From NCBI GenBank assembly GCA_900317325.1, contig ONGE01000002.1:1-64000 (forward strand): a DNA stretch of 64,000 bases, given 5' to 3'. Below, piece by piece: positions 26,376 through 34,192 of this stretch. Source of the DNA: an uncultured Prevotellaceae bacterium. Its GTDB lineage: Bacteria; Bacteroidota; Bacteroidia; Bacteroidales; Muribaculaceae. A model generated the notes under the pieces. That model saw only the letters and a program-made list of their open reading frames with translations. It ran no database searches and was not told where the DNA came from. Made by a program: the position numbers and the translations under genes. How positions within the stretch are numbered: the first letter of the stretch is position 1; the number at the start of each line of letters is the position of its first letter.

Positions 26376-26612
26376 ATGCCTGTACACATCGGTAAAGAAA
26401 TCAAGGCAGAGTTGCGCCGTCAGGAACGCGGCGTGAGTTGGCTCGCAGACAAGTTGCACTGCGACCGCACCAATGTGTATGACATCTTCAAGCGTGAAGG
26501 CATCGATACACGTCTGCTCGAACGCATCAGCATTATCCTGAACCGCAAATTCTTCTCCCTGTATTATCACGATGATCGCAACGACGTGGAAAATCATTCA
26601 ACAGATGTGTAG
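26376..26612 (+). CDS. Small XRE-like helix-turn-helix protein (copy 2)
   Basis: The 78-residue protein starts at MPVHIGKEIKAELRRQERG; the longer open frame upstream runs through the terminator and is not credible. The HTH is at about 20-45 (VSWLADKLHCDRTNVYDIFK) and is followed by REGIDTRLLERISIILNRKF. It is a diverged duplicate of the gene at 25720 and shares its type of upstream structure. It is probably a DNA-binding regulator with an unknown target. It may control the small-gene cluster that begins 150 bp downstream (inference from position only). Confidence 0.78.
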   Translation: MPVHIGKEIKAELRRQERGVSWLADKLHCDRTNVYDIFKREGIDTRLLERISIILNRKFFSLYYHDDRNDVENHSTDV

Positions 26613-26760
26613 AATCATCTGCTACGTGCTACCCATACTCATTCACAACCTTATCAATAATTTTGCATTACTAAAATAAGTATGTTGTAACCGTTTCACA
26701 GATTCCCGGAACGGCTCCATAAAAAAAGTTGTGGGAGTCATTATTTAATACCAATTTATT

Positions 26761-27207
26761 ATGATTAAAAAGTTCTTTGTTTTCATCTCGATGGTTGCTT
26801 TGCTTGGCATGGCATCATGCACAACAACCCTAAATTCATCCAAGACCAAGGATTTCGGGTCTTCGGCAATCACGGCAACGTTCGCCGACCTTGTCGTATC
26901 GCCCCACAAAATCACCTACACCTACAAGCCATCTGACGATGTACGTCGAGGCGGAGAAGCAAACGTCATCAACACCGCAATCCGCATGGCGCTTGATGCA
27001 AATGGAGGCGGCGATGTTTTGGTCGAACTGCAGACCACGGTGAAGAAAAAAGGCAGAAATAATGTTTCGGAAGTCACTGTTTCGGGATATCCCGCAACAT
27101 ACAAGAATTTCCGTTGTGCCGACGAGGAGACGCTGAAAGAAGCGCTCAAGTTGCGCGCTATTCCTGACGAGCCCGTCGTTAAAAAGAGATTTCTCGGCAT
27201 CTTCTAA
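26761..27207 (+). CDS. Lipoprotein of unknown function
   Basis: The 148-residue lipoprotein has lipobox Cys20 (LLGMASC). The mature part includes a DVLVELQTTVKKKG strand and a VSEVTVSGYPATYKNFR motif, a pattern I recognise from a widespread Bacteroidales lipoprotein family with no assigned role. It is the first of three small co-directional genes with AT-rich composition (26761-27881). The next gene begins 24 bp after its stop, which suggests a shared transcript. Function cannot be inferred. Confidence 0.8.
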   Translation: MIKKFFVFISMVALLGMASCTTTLNSSKTKDFGSSAITATFADLVVSPHKITYTYKPSDDVRRGGEANVINTAIRMALDANGGGDVLVELQTTVKKKGRNNVSEVTVSGYPATYKNFRCADEETLKEALKLRAIPDEPVVKKRFLGIF

Positions 27208-27231
27208 TTGACACCACAAGAGCAGAACACT

Positions 27232-27531
27232 ATGGGATTTTTTAGAAACCTTCGCAGTATCGGCTTGATCAATGACAAGCTGAAACATCTTGAGGCCCTG
27301 CTATTGGGAATCAAGGACAACTTTCACAGGTGCGCCTCGCGAGGTGATATTCAAGCGGATATCACACACGGCAGATTTATCCTTTCAGAGATTGCCGATA
27401 TCGTTAGCGACAGCGGCCGGTCGGTTTTTCTCGCACCGTATTGGTTCTTTGGGCAAAAGATGGAACTGCCTGAAATTTGCTCAAGAACAGCTGATATGCT
27501 CAATGAGTTCGATACGCTCAATGCACTCTAA
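27232..27531 (+). CDS. Small orphan protein, 99 residues
   Basis: ATG at 27232 (MGFFRNLRSIGLINDKLKHL) is preferred over a TTG 24 bp upstream. The product is predicted to be helical and soluble, with no signal peptide and no membrane segment. A segment FLAPYWFFGQKMELPE interrupts two helical regions. I do not recognise the family. It sits 24 bp after the lipoprotein gene and 26 bp before the next small gene, so the three are likely transcribed together and end at the terminator at 27916. Confidence 0.65.
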   Translation: MGFFRNLRSIGLINDKLKHLEALLLGIKDNFHRCASRGDIQADITHGRFILSEIADIVSDSGRSVFLAPYWFFGQKMELPEICSRTADMLNEFDTLNAL

Positions 27532-27557
27532 GTAAATCTAAACCAACTAACTTCTTT

Positions 27558-27881
27558 ATGATGACTACAACTGAAAAAAACTATGTGGCAACGCTAGTAG
27601 CGTTCATGTGCGCAAACTCACAAACGTCAAAAGGCGTTCAGTGTTTCGGAGACACTTGCCGGGAACTGGGAGTTTCGGCTAATGACATACAAAGATGTGT
27701 ATCCAGAGGGCCGTCTTTCAAAACAACAATGTACGAAACCCTTAGCATGATGTCACCAAGCGACAAAAAGCTAGCTCAACAGTATTTTGTGAAAGCGGCA
27801 TTAGCCGATGGCAGCAATCTTTCGGCATTTATTCTGAATGAGGTGCTTGAAGAGTGCCAAATGTTTGACCATGTTATATAA
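27558..27881 (+). CDS. Small helical protein, possibly TerB-like
   Basis: The 107-residue protein starts MMTTTEKNYVATLVAF. Two similar helical halves can be seen, each with the pattern of a TerB-type repeat: VATLVAFMCANSQTSKG with FGDTCRELGVSANDIQR, and LAQQYFVKAALADGS. The ADG motif and lengths recall TerB/DjlA-like domains, but the usual acidic metal sites are not obvious. There is no signal peptide. It is the last gene of the three-gene cluster and is followed by a strong terminator. The TerB suggestion is weak. Confidence 0.65.
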   Translation: MMTTTEKNYVATLVAFMCANSQTSKGVQCFGDTCRELGVSANDIQRCVSRGPSFKTTMYETLSMMSPSDKKLAQQYFVKAALADGSNLSAFILNEVLEECQMFDHVI

Positions 27882-27915
27882 ACTTAATTAGTAACGTCTG
27901 TAATATCTGACAACG

Positions 27916-27956
27916 TGTCATCAAGGGTAGAACCGATCCCTTGATGACATTTTTTT
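27916..27956 (+). terminator. Terminator of the small-gene cluster
   Basis: TGTCATCAAGGG and CCCTTGATGACA form a perfect 12-bp stem with a 10-nt loop, followed by seven T. The rest of 27882-28195 holds only the tdh promoter. Confidence 0.9.
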
Positions 27957-28115
27957 GCAACGCTTTTGATCCATGAATCAGTGATTTATTGAGCCATACT
28001 GCAGTTATTAAGAGGTCACTAATAAACAAATGCGGGTCTAAGCATGAATCAACACCCTATTTTTGTTGGCCTCACATTATTTTAGGAGTTTATTTATAAA
28101 AATATGTGGGTCAAA

Positions 28116-28147
28116 ATTGCACATTAATGAGAATTGGTGTATTTTTG
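28116..28147 (+). promoter_or_regulatory. Promoter of the threonine dehydrogenase gene
   Basis: ATTG (28116-28119), a 20-bp spacer and TATTTTTG (28140-28147) match the consensus. The ATG follows at 28196. Confidence 0.65.
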
Positions 28148-28195
28148 TGCCTCAAATACTAACATAAACCTGAACATATTTTAAGAGATACTGCA

Positions 28196-29155
28196 ATGAA
28201 AAATATCTTGATCATCGGCTCGACGGGCCAAATCGGTTCGGAGCTGACAATGAAGTTGAGAGGCATCTACACTGGTAACGTGGTTGCCGGCTATATTCCT
28301 GGTGCCGAGCCCAAGGGTGAACTCGCTGAGAGCGGCCCTTCGGAAATCGTTGACATCACTAACGCTGCCCAGATCGGTGCCGTGGTCGACAAGTACAACA
28401 TCGACACCATCTACAACCTGGCAGCTCTGCTGAGCGCTGTTGCCGAGAACAAGCCCCAGCTGGCTTGGCATATCGGTATCGACGGCCTGATGAACGTGCT
28501 GGAAGTTTCACGCGAGAAGCATTGCGCCGTTTTCACCCCGAGCAGCATCGGCTCCTTCGGTCCCAATGCGCCCAAGGACGGCACGCCTCAGGACACCATC
28601 CAGCAGCCGCGCACGATGTACGGCGTGACCAAGGTCACCGGTGAGTTGCTGAGTAACTATTATGCCCTCAAGTTCGGCGTTGACACCCGCTCGGTGCGCT
28701 TCCCCGGCCTGATCAGCTACGTTACTCCTCCGGGTGGCGGCACGACCGACTATGCAGTGGACATCTACTACAGCGCCGTTCAAGGCAAGAAATTCATCTG
28801 CCCCATCGCAGCAGGCACGCTGATGGACATGATGTACATGCCCGATGCCCTGCGCGCTGCCATCGAGATCATGGAGGCCGACCCGTCGCGTCTGGTTCAC
28901 CGCAACTCGTTCAACATCGCTTCGATGAGCTTCGACCCCGAGGTCATCTATCACAAAATCAAGGAGTACATCCCCGAGTTTGAGATGGAGTACCAGGTTG
29001 ACCCGCTGCGCCAGAGCATCGCCGACAGTTGGCCTAACAAGCTGGATGACACCTGTGCCCGCGTCGAGTGGGACTGGAAACCCGAGTATAACCTGGACGG
29101 CATGACCAGGGACATGATCGAGAAGCTTCGCATCAAGTTCGGTCTGAACAAGTAA
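28196..29155 (+). CDS. tdh: NAD-dependent L-threonine 3-dehydrogenase, epimerase-like type
   Basis: The 319-residue extended short-chain dehydrogenase has an N-terminal Rossmann motif GSTGQIGSEL (8-17), and a catalytic Ser region TPSSIGSFG with Tyr and Lys in MYGVTKVTGE (YxxxK). The segment RFPGLISYVTPPGGGTTDYA is characteristic of the SDR-type threonine dehydrogenases. It oxidises L-threonine to 2-amino-3-oxobutyrate. The next enzyme, glycine C-acetyltransferase (kbl), is encoded 12 kb away at 40905, so the pathway to glycine and acetyl-CoA is complete but split. A lipoprotein gene follows after 12 bp. Confidence 0.92.
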   Translation: MKNILIIGSTGQIGSELTMKLRGIYTGNVVAGYIPGAEPKGELAESGPSEIVDITNAAQIGAVVDKYNIDTIYNLAALLSAVAENKPQLAWHIGIDGLMNVLEVSREKHCAVFTPSSIGSFGPNAPKDGTPQDTIQQPRTMYGVTKVTGELLSNYYALKFGVDTRSVRFPGLISYVTPPGGGTTDYAVDIYYSAVQGKKFICPIAAGTLMDMMYMPDALRAAIEIMEADPSRLVHRNSFNIASMSFDPEVIYHKIKEYIPEFEMEYQVDPLRQSIADSWPNKLDDTCARVEWDWKPEYNLDGMTRDMIEKLRIKFGLNK

Positions 29156-29167
29156 CACCCTGCGACG

Positions 29168-29521
29168 ATGAAAAAGTGCTTGTGCCTGCTGCTGTTCACC
29201 ATCTGCCTGATTTCAGGCGGTTGTGGCGACAGTTACAAATTGGCCAAGGACTATGCCTCGACCGACAGTTTCGGCTATCTGGTGTTCGTGAGCGAATCGG
29301 GCAAACAATATGATGACTTGTGGGTCAACATTTCAGGCCTGAAAAAGACGTTCCTCGCCTCGACTGCACAAATTGTTGACGGCGAAGTCAAGGGTATGCG
29401 CTACGGCGCTCAACAAGGCACCCGACGGGTCATGGTACGTCAGCAAAACGAGCGGCTACTCTTTCAAGAAGTTGTAGAAATCAGAGCCGGCGAGGATTGC
29501 ATCATCAAGTTACAGGATTGA
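29168..29521 (+). CDS. Small lipoprotein of unknown function
   Basis: The 117-residue product has lipobox Cys19 (LISGGC) after a cysteine-rich signal (MKKCLCLLLFTICL). The mature domain has alternating polar and hydrophobic stretches (YLVFVSESGKQYDDLWVNIS; RRVMVRQQNERLLFQEVVEI), suggesting a small beta-sandwich. It lies 12 bp after tdh and ends at the terminator at 29605, so it is probably cotranscribed with tdh, though a functional link is not evident. I do not recognise the family. Confidence 0.75.
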   Translation: MKKCLCLLLFTICLISGGCGDSYKLAKDYASTDSFGYLVFVSESGKQYDDLWVNISGLKKTFLASTAQIVDGEVKGMRYGAQQGTRRVMVRQQNERLLFQEVVEIRAGEDCIIKLQD

Positions 29522-29604
29522 ATTGCTTGGCTTTCATAGCCTGATTTGCGGTTTCAAATCGGGTCCAAGCAACCTCTAATCAGCAACGCTGAAAACTCAT
29601 CTTC

Positions 29605-29640
29605 AGCCTCCGCAGTTTGACCTGCGGGGGCTATTTGTTT
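29605..29640 (+). terminator. Terminator after tdh-lipoprotein
   Basis: AGCCTCCGCAG and CTGCGGGGGCT pair over 11 bp (one G-U) with a 6-nt loop, followed by ATTTGTTT. Confidence 0.8.
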
Positions 29641-29645
29641 CATGC

Positions 29646-29705
29646 ATGGATATCAGTACCATGAAGCTCCTGATTAACTATCTCTTAAACGGAACCAGTA
29701 ATTAA
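29646..29705 (+). pseudogene. Possible relic of a dockerin C-terminus
   Basis: A 19-codon frame reads MDISTMKLLINYLLNGTSN and stops at 29703. It resembles the second F-hand of the dockerins encoded next door (for example DISDVTALINYLMS). No matching upstream coding sequence remains. It could be the stump of a deleted dockerin gene. The remaining gap to 29851 is AT-rich with no other feature seen. Confidence 0.4.
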
Positions 29706-29851
29706 CACTTCAACAATGTCAATATAATTTGTACATATCATTATTTGTAATTACATTTGCAACGAATTACTAAACCCACTTACCAAATATGATTGGGTGA
29801 ATAGTCGTGTTTATCAGTATATATGTTTAACTTAATAAGTTTTTTTTATCT

Positions 29852-31108
29852 ATGAAGAAAGTTTTTTCACTATTTGCACTTTCCCTGCTGACCATGTCGG
29901 CATGGGCTGCTAACACCTATGTGAAGGTGACTAGCGTTGACCAGCTGGAAGTTGGCAAGAAGTACATCATTGTCAATGAGGAAAAAAGTCGCGCTATGGG
30001 ACCAATCACTGGCGGTAGCGGTACCAACTATGGTAGCTATGTTGACATCACCATCGAGGATGGTGTTATCGACATCGAGGGCACCAACGTAGTTGAACTG
30101 ACCGCACATGAGAGCGGTGAATACACATACGGTCCAACGTGGGCTTTTTCCCTCGAAGAAGGCGTTTACATTCTCTGGACTTCAGGCAATTCGCTGAATA
30201 GCGTCAGCGGCCCTGGTTCCACCGGCGCCAACGCCAGCGGTGCAAAGTGGATCCCCACGTTGACCGACGATGGCGTTATCTTGAAGAACAACCAAGACAT
30301 CAACCGCATTCTTCAGTACAATGCTAGTGCTCCCCGTTTCGCTTGCTACACGAGCTCACAGAAGCCTGCTGTTCTCTATATGCAGGGTGCTCCTGAGGAC
30401 GAAGGTATTACTACCCTGGCCCAGGCAAACGCTCTGGACGATGACGAGGCCTTTGCCTTTAACGGCAACGCCGTTGTTACCGTCTGCAAGAATGGCTACC
30501 TGTTCTTGCGTGACGAGAGCGGCTTTAGCATGATTTCTGGCGTTGTAGACACTTTTGAGAACGGCCAAGTGCTGAACCCGGGCTGGGAAGCCACCAAGAC
30601 CAGCAACGACGGTTGGGTTAGGTTCACCGAAGCAAGCGGCCTCATTGCCAGCGATGAGACCAATCCCGACCTGGCTGCGGCCATCGTTCCCGACAGCGTC
30701 GATGAGAGCTTGCTCAATGCTTATGTTTGCATCCAGAATCAGGTACCCAGTTTTTTCCCTGCCCGTAGTTTTGTGCTTCCTAACGGCTCGAGAATTCCTA
30801 AGACCGAAAGCTTGTGGGCCGGTAATGCTGACGCCACAACTGGCAATTACAATGTCTATGGTGTTATTGTCAAGATTAACGGCCAGTTGATGTTCAATAT
30901 CATTGATTACGAGGATTATGTTGCGCCCTTCATTCCTGGTGACGTAAACAGTGATGGTTTCGTAAACATCAGTGATGTGACCATGCTGGTCAACCTGTTG
31001 ATGACCGAAGGCGAGATGCCTCCTGCCGCCGATTTCAACCAAAATGGCACAACAGACATCAGCGACGTGACGGCCCTGATCAACTATCTGATGAGCATCG
31101 AGAATTAA
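29852..31108 (+). CDS. Secreted protein with C-terminal dockerin-like domain
   Basis: The 418-residue protein has a signal peptide ending at AWAA (~20). Residues 21-350 include YVKVTSVDQLEVGKKYIIVN, reminiscent of beta-sandwich modules that start with a 'granting the state of' motif in Bacteroidales surface proteins. No catalytic motif is seen. The last ~58 residues are a dockerin-like pair: GDVNSDGFVNISDVTMLVNL and FNQNGTTDISDVTALINYL. It should be exported. The dockerin would attach it to a partner that is not visible here. It ends at a terminator at 31131. Confidence 0.82.
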   Translation: MKKVFSLFALSLLTMSAWAANTYVKVTSVDQLEVGKKYIIVNEEKSRAMGPITGGSGTNYGSYVDITIEDGVIDIEGTNVVELTAHESGEYTYGPTWAFSLEEGVYILWTSGNSLNSVSGPGSTGANASGAKWIPTLTDDGVILKNNQDINRILQYNASAPRFACYTSSQKPAVLYMQGAPEDEGITTLAQANALDDDEAFAFNGNAVVTVCKNGYLFLRDESGFSMISGVVDTFENGQVLNPGWEATKTSNDGWVRFTEASGLIASDETNPDLAAAIVPDSVDESLLNAYVCIQNQVPSFFPARSFVLPNGSRIPKTESLWAGNADATTGNYNVYGVIVKINGQLMFNIIDYEDYVAPFIPGDVNSDGFVNISDVTMLVNLLMTEGEMPPAADFNQNGTTDISDVTALINYLMSIEN

Positions 31109-31130
31109 TCCTTCTACAATGTCAAGCTAC

Positions 31131-31171
31131 ATCCCTCATACTCTTGCAAGTGTGAGGGATTTGCTTTTTTA
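31131..31171 (+). terminator. Terminator after the dockerin protein
   Basis: ATCCCTCATACT pairs with AGTGTGAGGGAT (12 bp, one T-G wobble), followed by TTGCTTTTTTA. Confidence 0.85.
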
Positions 31172-31240
31172 TCCTGATGTTGTCCGATGGGCGGACTGTT
31201 TATTATTCCGATGATTAGAGAGTTTTTCAGGAAAAATATC

Positions 31241-31248
31241 TAAATTTG
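31241..31248 (+). promoter_or_regulatory. Promoter -7 box for the BspA-like gene
   Basis: TAAATTTG fits TAnnTTTG and lies 36 bp before the ATG at 31284. The -33 region has only a T-run. Confidence 0.5.
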
Positions 31249-31283
31249 CCGATTAACAGAATCACTAAATAACTCTACGGCCT

Positions 31284-32639
31284 ATGAAAAAGTTTTTCTT
31301 TTTTCTCACTACTCTCTTAGTTGGGCTCACAGCGCAAGCTATGCCCGCCGATGCGGTTGACAACGCCATCGCTCAAACCCCGAGGTACACCTACAACAGC
31401 GCTACCGGTGCGCTCACACTCAACTGGGGCGAGTTCAACAACTGGGACAACTGGGACAACGACGTGACAAACACAGCAGTCAAGAGCGTCACCGCCACGA
31501 GCGAGGTAAGTTTCACTGGCGACTGTTCACAGCTGTTCTATAATTTCAACCAATGCGAGAGCATGGACCTGGGCCGTGTCAATACCAGCGGGATGACAAA
31601 TGCAAAAAGAATGTTCCGTGATTGCTCCAGTCTGACATCGCTAAACCTCTCGGATTGGAACGTCGCCAATGTCACTGACATGTATGAAATGTTCTGCTAT
31701 TGCGAGAATTTGACTTCGCTCGACCTGTCGGGATGGAACACCGCCAGTGTCATCGACATGGGCTTTATGTTCAACTACTGCTTGAGCCTGACCTCACTAG
31801 ACATCACAGGCTGGAACACGGCCAATGTCATCGACATGTACTACATGTTCAATAATTGCGAAAGCTTAACATCACTCGACCTGTCGGGCTGGAACACCGC
31901 TAATGTCACCACTACGGTCCAGATGTTCCATGGTTGCCGAAACCTGACCTCACTTGATTTATCGGGCTGGGACACAGGCCATGTCACAAGCATGGGAGGG
32001 ATGTTCTCAGGTTGCTCGGGCTTGACATCGCTCGATATCTCGAGTTGGAACACTGCCAATGTCGACTATATGGATAATATGTTCACGGGATGTACGGGGC
32101 TCAAATCGCTCAACCTCTCGAACTGGAATACTGCCAACGTCTCGAGCTTGGAATATATGTTCTCAGATTGCTCAGGCTTGACCTCGCTCGACATCTCAGG
32201 TTGGAACACTTCAAATGTCTGGTTCATGACCAACATGTTTGCCCGCTGTACGAGCCTGACCACCATCTATGCCGGCTCAGGCTGGAGCACTGACCTTGTC
32301 TTTGGCGAATGGTCTAAAGGCTTATTTACCGGCTGCACCGCACTGGTGGGCGGAATGGGTACTGTCTATGACGAGAACCACACCGACAAGGCCTACGCAC
32401 GCATCGACGGCGGTCCTGACCATCCCGGCTACTTCACCGCCAAGTCCGCAGCCATGCGCGGCGACGTGAACGGCGACAACATCGTCAACATCAGCGACGT
32501 GACCATTCTAATCAACTATCTGCTCACTGGTGATGCTTCCTCAATCAATCTTGAAGCCGCCGACTGCAGCCAAGACACTAATGTCAACATCAGCGATGTG
32601 ACCGTTCTTGTCAACTACCTATTCTTCCAGACTTGGTAA
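31284..32639 (+). CDS. BspA-like DUF285 repeat surface protein with dockerin tail
   Basis: The 451-residue secreted protein has a signal peptide ending near AQAM. Residues ~117-324 are eight 26-residue DUF285/BspA-like repeats, each with the pattern LTSLDLSGWNTANV followed by MF and a Cys pair region (for example MFNNCES). These repeats occur in surface adhesins of Bacteroidales and parasites. The end (~391-451) is a dockerin-like pair: GDVNGDNIVNISDVTILIN and CSQDTNVNISDVTVLVN. It is probably exported and involved in binding host or partner surfaces. The DNA repeats are close enough to allow copy-number change by recombination. Confidence 0.88.
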   Translation: MKKFFFFLTTLLVGLTAQAMPADAVDNAIAQTPRYTYNSATGALTLNWGEFNNWDNWDNDVTNTAVKSVTATSEVSFTGDCSQLFYNFNQCESMDLGRVNTSGMTNAKRMFRDCSSLTSLNLSDWNVANVTDMYEMFCYCENLTSLDLSGWNTASVIDMGFMFNYCLSLTSLDITGWNTANVIDMYYMFNNCESLTSLDLSGWNTANVTTTVQMFHGCRNLTSLDLSGWDTGHVTSMGGMFSGCSGLTSLDISSWNTANVDYMDNMFTGCTGLKSLNLSNWNTANVSSLEYMFSDCSGLTSLDISGWNTSNVWFMTNMFARCTSLTTIYAGSGWSTDLVFGEWSKGLFTGCTALVGGMGTVYDENHTDKAYARIDGGPDHPGYFTAKSAAMRGDVNGDNIVNISDVTILINYLLTGDASSINLEAADCSQDTNVNISDVTVLVNYLFFQTW

Positions 32640-32653
32640 ATCAGGTACACGAT

Positions 32654-32698
32654 AAAACAAGAGCTTGAATCATCAATGACTCAAGCTCTTGTTTTTTC
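32654..32698. terminator. Bidirectional terminator between BspA-like gene and sirtuin
   Basis: AAAACAAGAGCTTGA and TCAAGCTCTTGTTTT form a perfect 15-bp stem with a 12-nt loop and U-tracts in both directions, between convergent genes. Confidence 0.92.
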
Positions 32699-32712
32699 TT
32701 GATTCTGTCACG

Positions 32713-33423
32713 TCAGCCACGCAGGATATCGATGAGCTCGGCTACGCCCTGGGTTGCAGGTTTGGGGATGACGTGAACCCAATCGGGCACAGCGGCGGGA
32801 CGCGGATCGATGTAGTAGATGGGCACATTGCGCTTTACATACTGGATGAGGGCAGCGGCGGGATAGACCACCAGCGACGTGCCGATGACCACAAAGATGT
32901 CGGCATCGTGAGCCAGCTGGGCAGCGGCCTCCATATTGGGCACTGCTTCACCGAAGAACACGATATGGGGACGCACATGGTCGCCATAGGGGTCCAGCGT
33001 GTCCACACTGGTCTCAATGCCCTTGTCAGTCAGGTCATCGCAAGGCAAGGTGTACTCGCGCTCCTCGTGCCTTAACGACCTCACCTTCATCAACTCGCCA
33101 TGCAGGTGCAGCACGCTGGCACTGCCTGCACGCTCGTGCAAGTCATCGACATTCTGGGTAATCACCCTCACATCGTAGTCCTTCTCCAACTCCACCAGCC
33201 CCCGATGAGCAGCATTAGGCTGAGCATCAATCAGTTTCTTGCGCAACATGTTGTAGAACTTGTGGATGAGCGCAGGGTCACGCAGGAAGCCCTCGTGGCT
33301 CGCCACATCCATCACGGGATAGTTTTCCCACAATCCGTCGGCATCGCGGAAAGTCTTGATGCCGCTCTCGGCACTGATACCTGCACCTGACGAAATCACT
33401 AATTTCTTCTTGCTCATAGTCAT
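32713..33423 (-). CDS. cobB: Sirtuin NAD-dependent protein deacylase
   Basis: The start is placed at ATG 33423 (MTMSKKK; ATG 33417 is also possible), giving 236 residues. The open frame upstream is AT-rich and not conserved-looking. NAD-binding motifs are GAGISAESGIKTFRD, TQNVDDLHERAG, the catalytic His in LHLHGEL, FFGEAVP and VIGTSLVVYPAA. The four zinc cysteines usual in sirtuins are missing: only one Cys lies in the small domain (around TLPCDD). It removes acyl groups from protein lysines in the cytosol. The gene is divergent from the FKBP cluster. Confidence 0.92.
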   Translation of the reverse strand: MTMSKKKLVISSGAGISAESGIKTFRDADGLWENYPVMDVASHEGFLRDPALIHKFYNMLRKKLIDAQPNAAHRGLVELEKDYDVRVITQNVDDLHERAGSASVLHLHGELMKVRSLRHEEREYTLPCDDLTDKGIETSVDTLDPYGDHVRPHIVFFGEAVPNMEAAAQLAHDADIFVVIGTSLVVYPAAALIQYVKRNVPIYYIDPRPAAVPDWVHVIPKPATQGVAELIDILRG

Positions 33424-33517
33424 TGGTTTATTTTGTTGATAAGTCAATCTTGTCTTTATGTGATAGCAAAAATAATAAAAAAATCCCAAAAACATACACC
33501 CTAATCAAGGAAATCAC

Positions 33518-33525
33518 TATCTTTG
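33518..33525 (+). promoter_or_regulatory. Promoter -7 box of the FKBP cluster
   Basis: TATCTTTG, a perfect consensus match, lies 32 bp before the ATG at 33558. Confidence 0.6.
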
Positions 33526-33557
33526 CACCGTTTTTTACAAAAATAGAGGATTTTTTA

Positions 33558-34145
33558 ATGGATAAATTGAGTTACGCATTAGGCTTGAGCATGGGAGGAA
33601 ACTTCATTGGCTCAGGCATCAAGAAACTGGATATCAACGATTTTGCTGATGGACTGAGAGCCATCTATGAAGGCGCCGAGCAGAAGATGAGCTTCGACGA
33701 GGCCAAGCAGATTGTCACCGAATTTTTCACCAACCTTGAGAAGCAGGGCGCCGAGCAGAACGAGCGTCTGGGTCGCGAGTTCCTGGAGAAGAACAAGGAT
33801 GTTGAGGGTGTCAAGGTAACCGCCAGCGGCTTGCAATATCAGGTCGTAAAAGAAGGCGAAGGCCTGCAGCCCGGTCCCAACGACGTGGTCACCGTTCATT
33901 ACACCGGCAAACTGATCGACGGCACCGTATTTGACAGCAGCGTGGAGCGCGGCGAGCCCGCAACCTTCGCTGTAGGTCAGGTGATCCCCGGTTGGGTCGA
34001 GGGTTTGCAGCTCATGCGTGAGGGTGCAGCCTACAGGTTGTTCATCCCCTCCAATCTTGCCTACGGCCCCCACGGCACGGGTCCCATCCAGCCCAACTCG
34101 ACACTTATCTTCGACGTCCAACTGCTTAAGGTCGAGAAGAAATAA
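33558..34145 (+). CDS. FKBP-type peptidyl-prolyl isomerase, cytoplasmic (FklB-like)
   Basis: ATG 33558 (MDKLSYALGLSMGGNF) gives 195 residues and fits the promoter box. The N-terminal ~90 residues are the helical dimerisation domain of FklB/Mip-type enzymes. The C-terminal FKBP domain has VTVHYTGKLIDGTVFDSS, QVIPGWVEGLQLM and LAYGPHGTG, with the active-site aromatics in place. There is no signal peptide, so it acts in the cytoplasm. It is the first of three consecutive FKBP genes and is nearly identical in core to the second. Confidence 0.93.
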   Translation: MDKLSYALGLSMGGNFIGSGIKKLDINDFADGLRAIYEGAEQKMSFDEAKQIVTEFFTNLEKQGAEQNERLGREFLEKNKDVEGVKVTASGLQYQVVKEGEGLQPGPNDVVTVHYTGKLIDGTVFDSSVERGEPATFAVGQVIPGWVEGLQLMREGAAYRLFIPSNLAYGPHGTGPIQPNSTLIFDVQLLKVEKK

Positions 34146-34192
34146 GCGTTCCTTACATAACATATTTCACTAACGCATAACTAATTGAAGTG

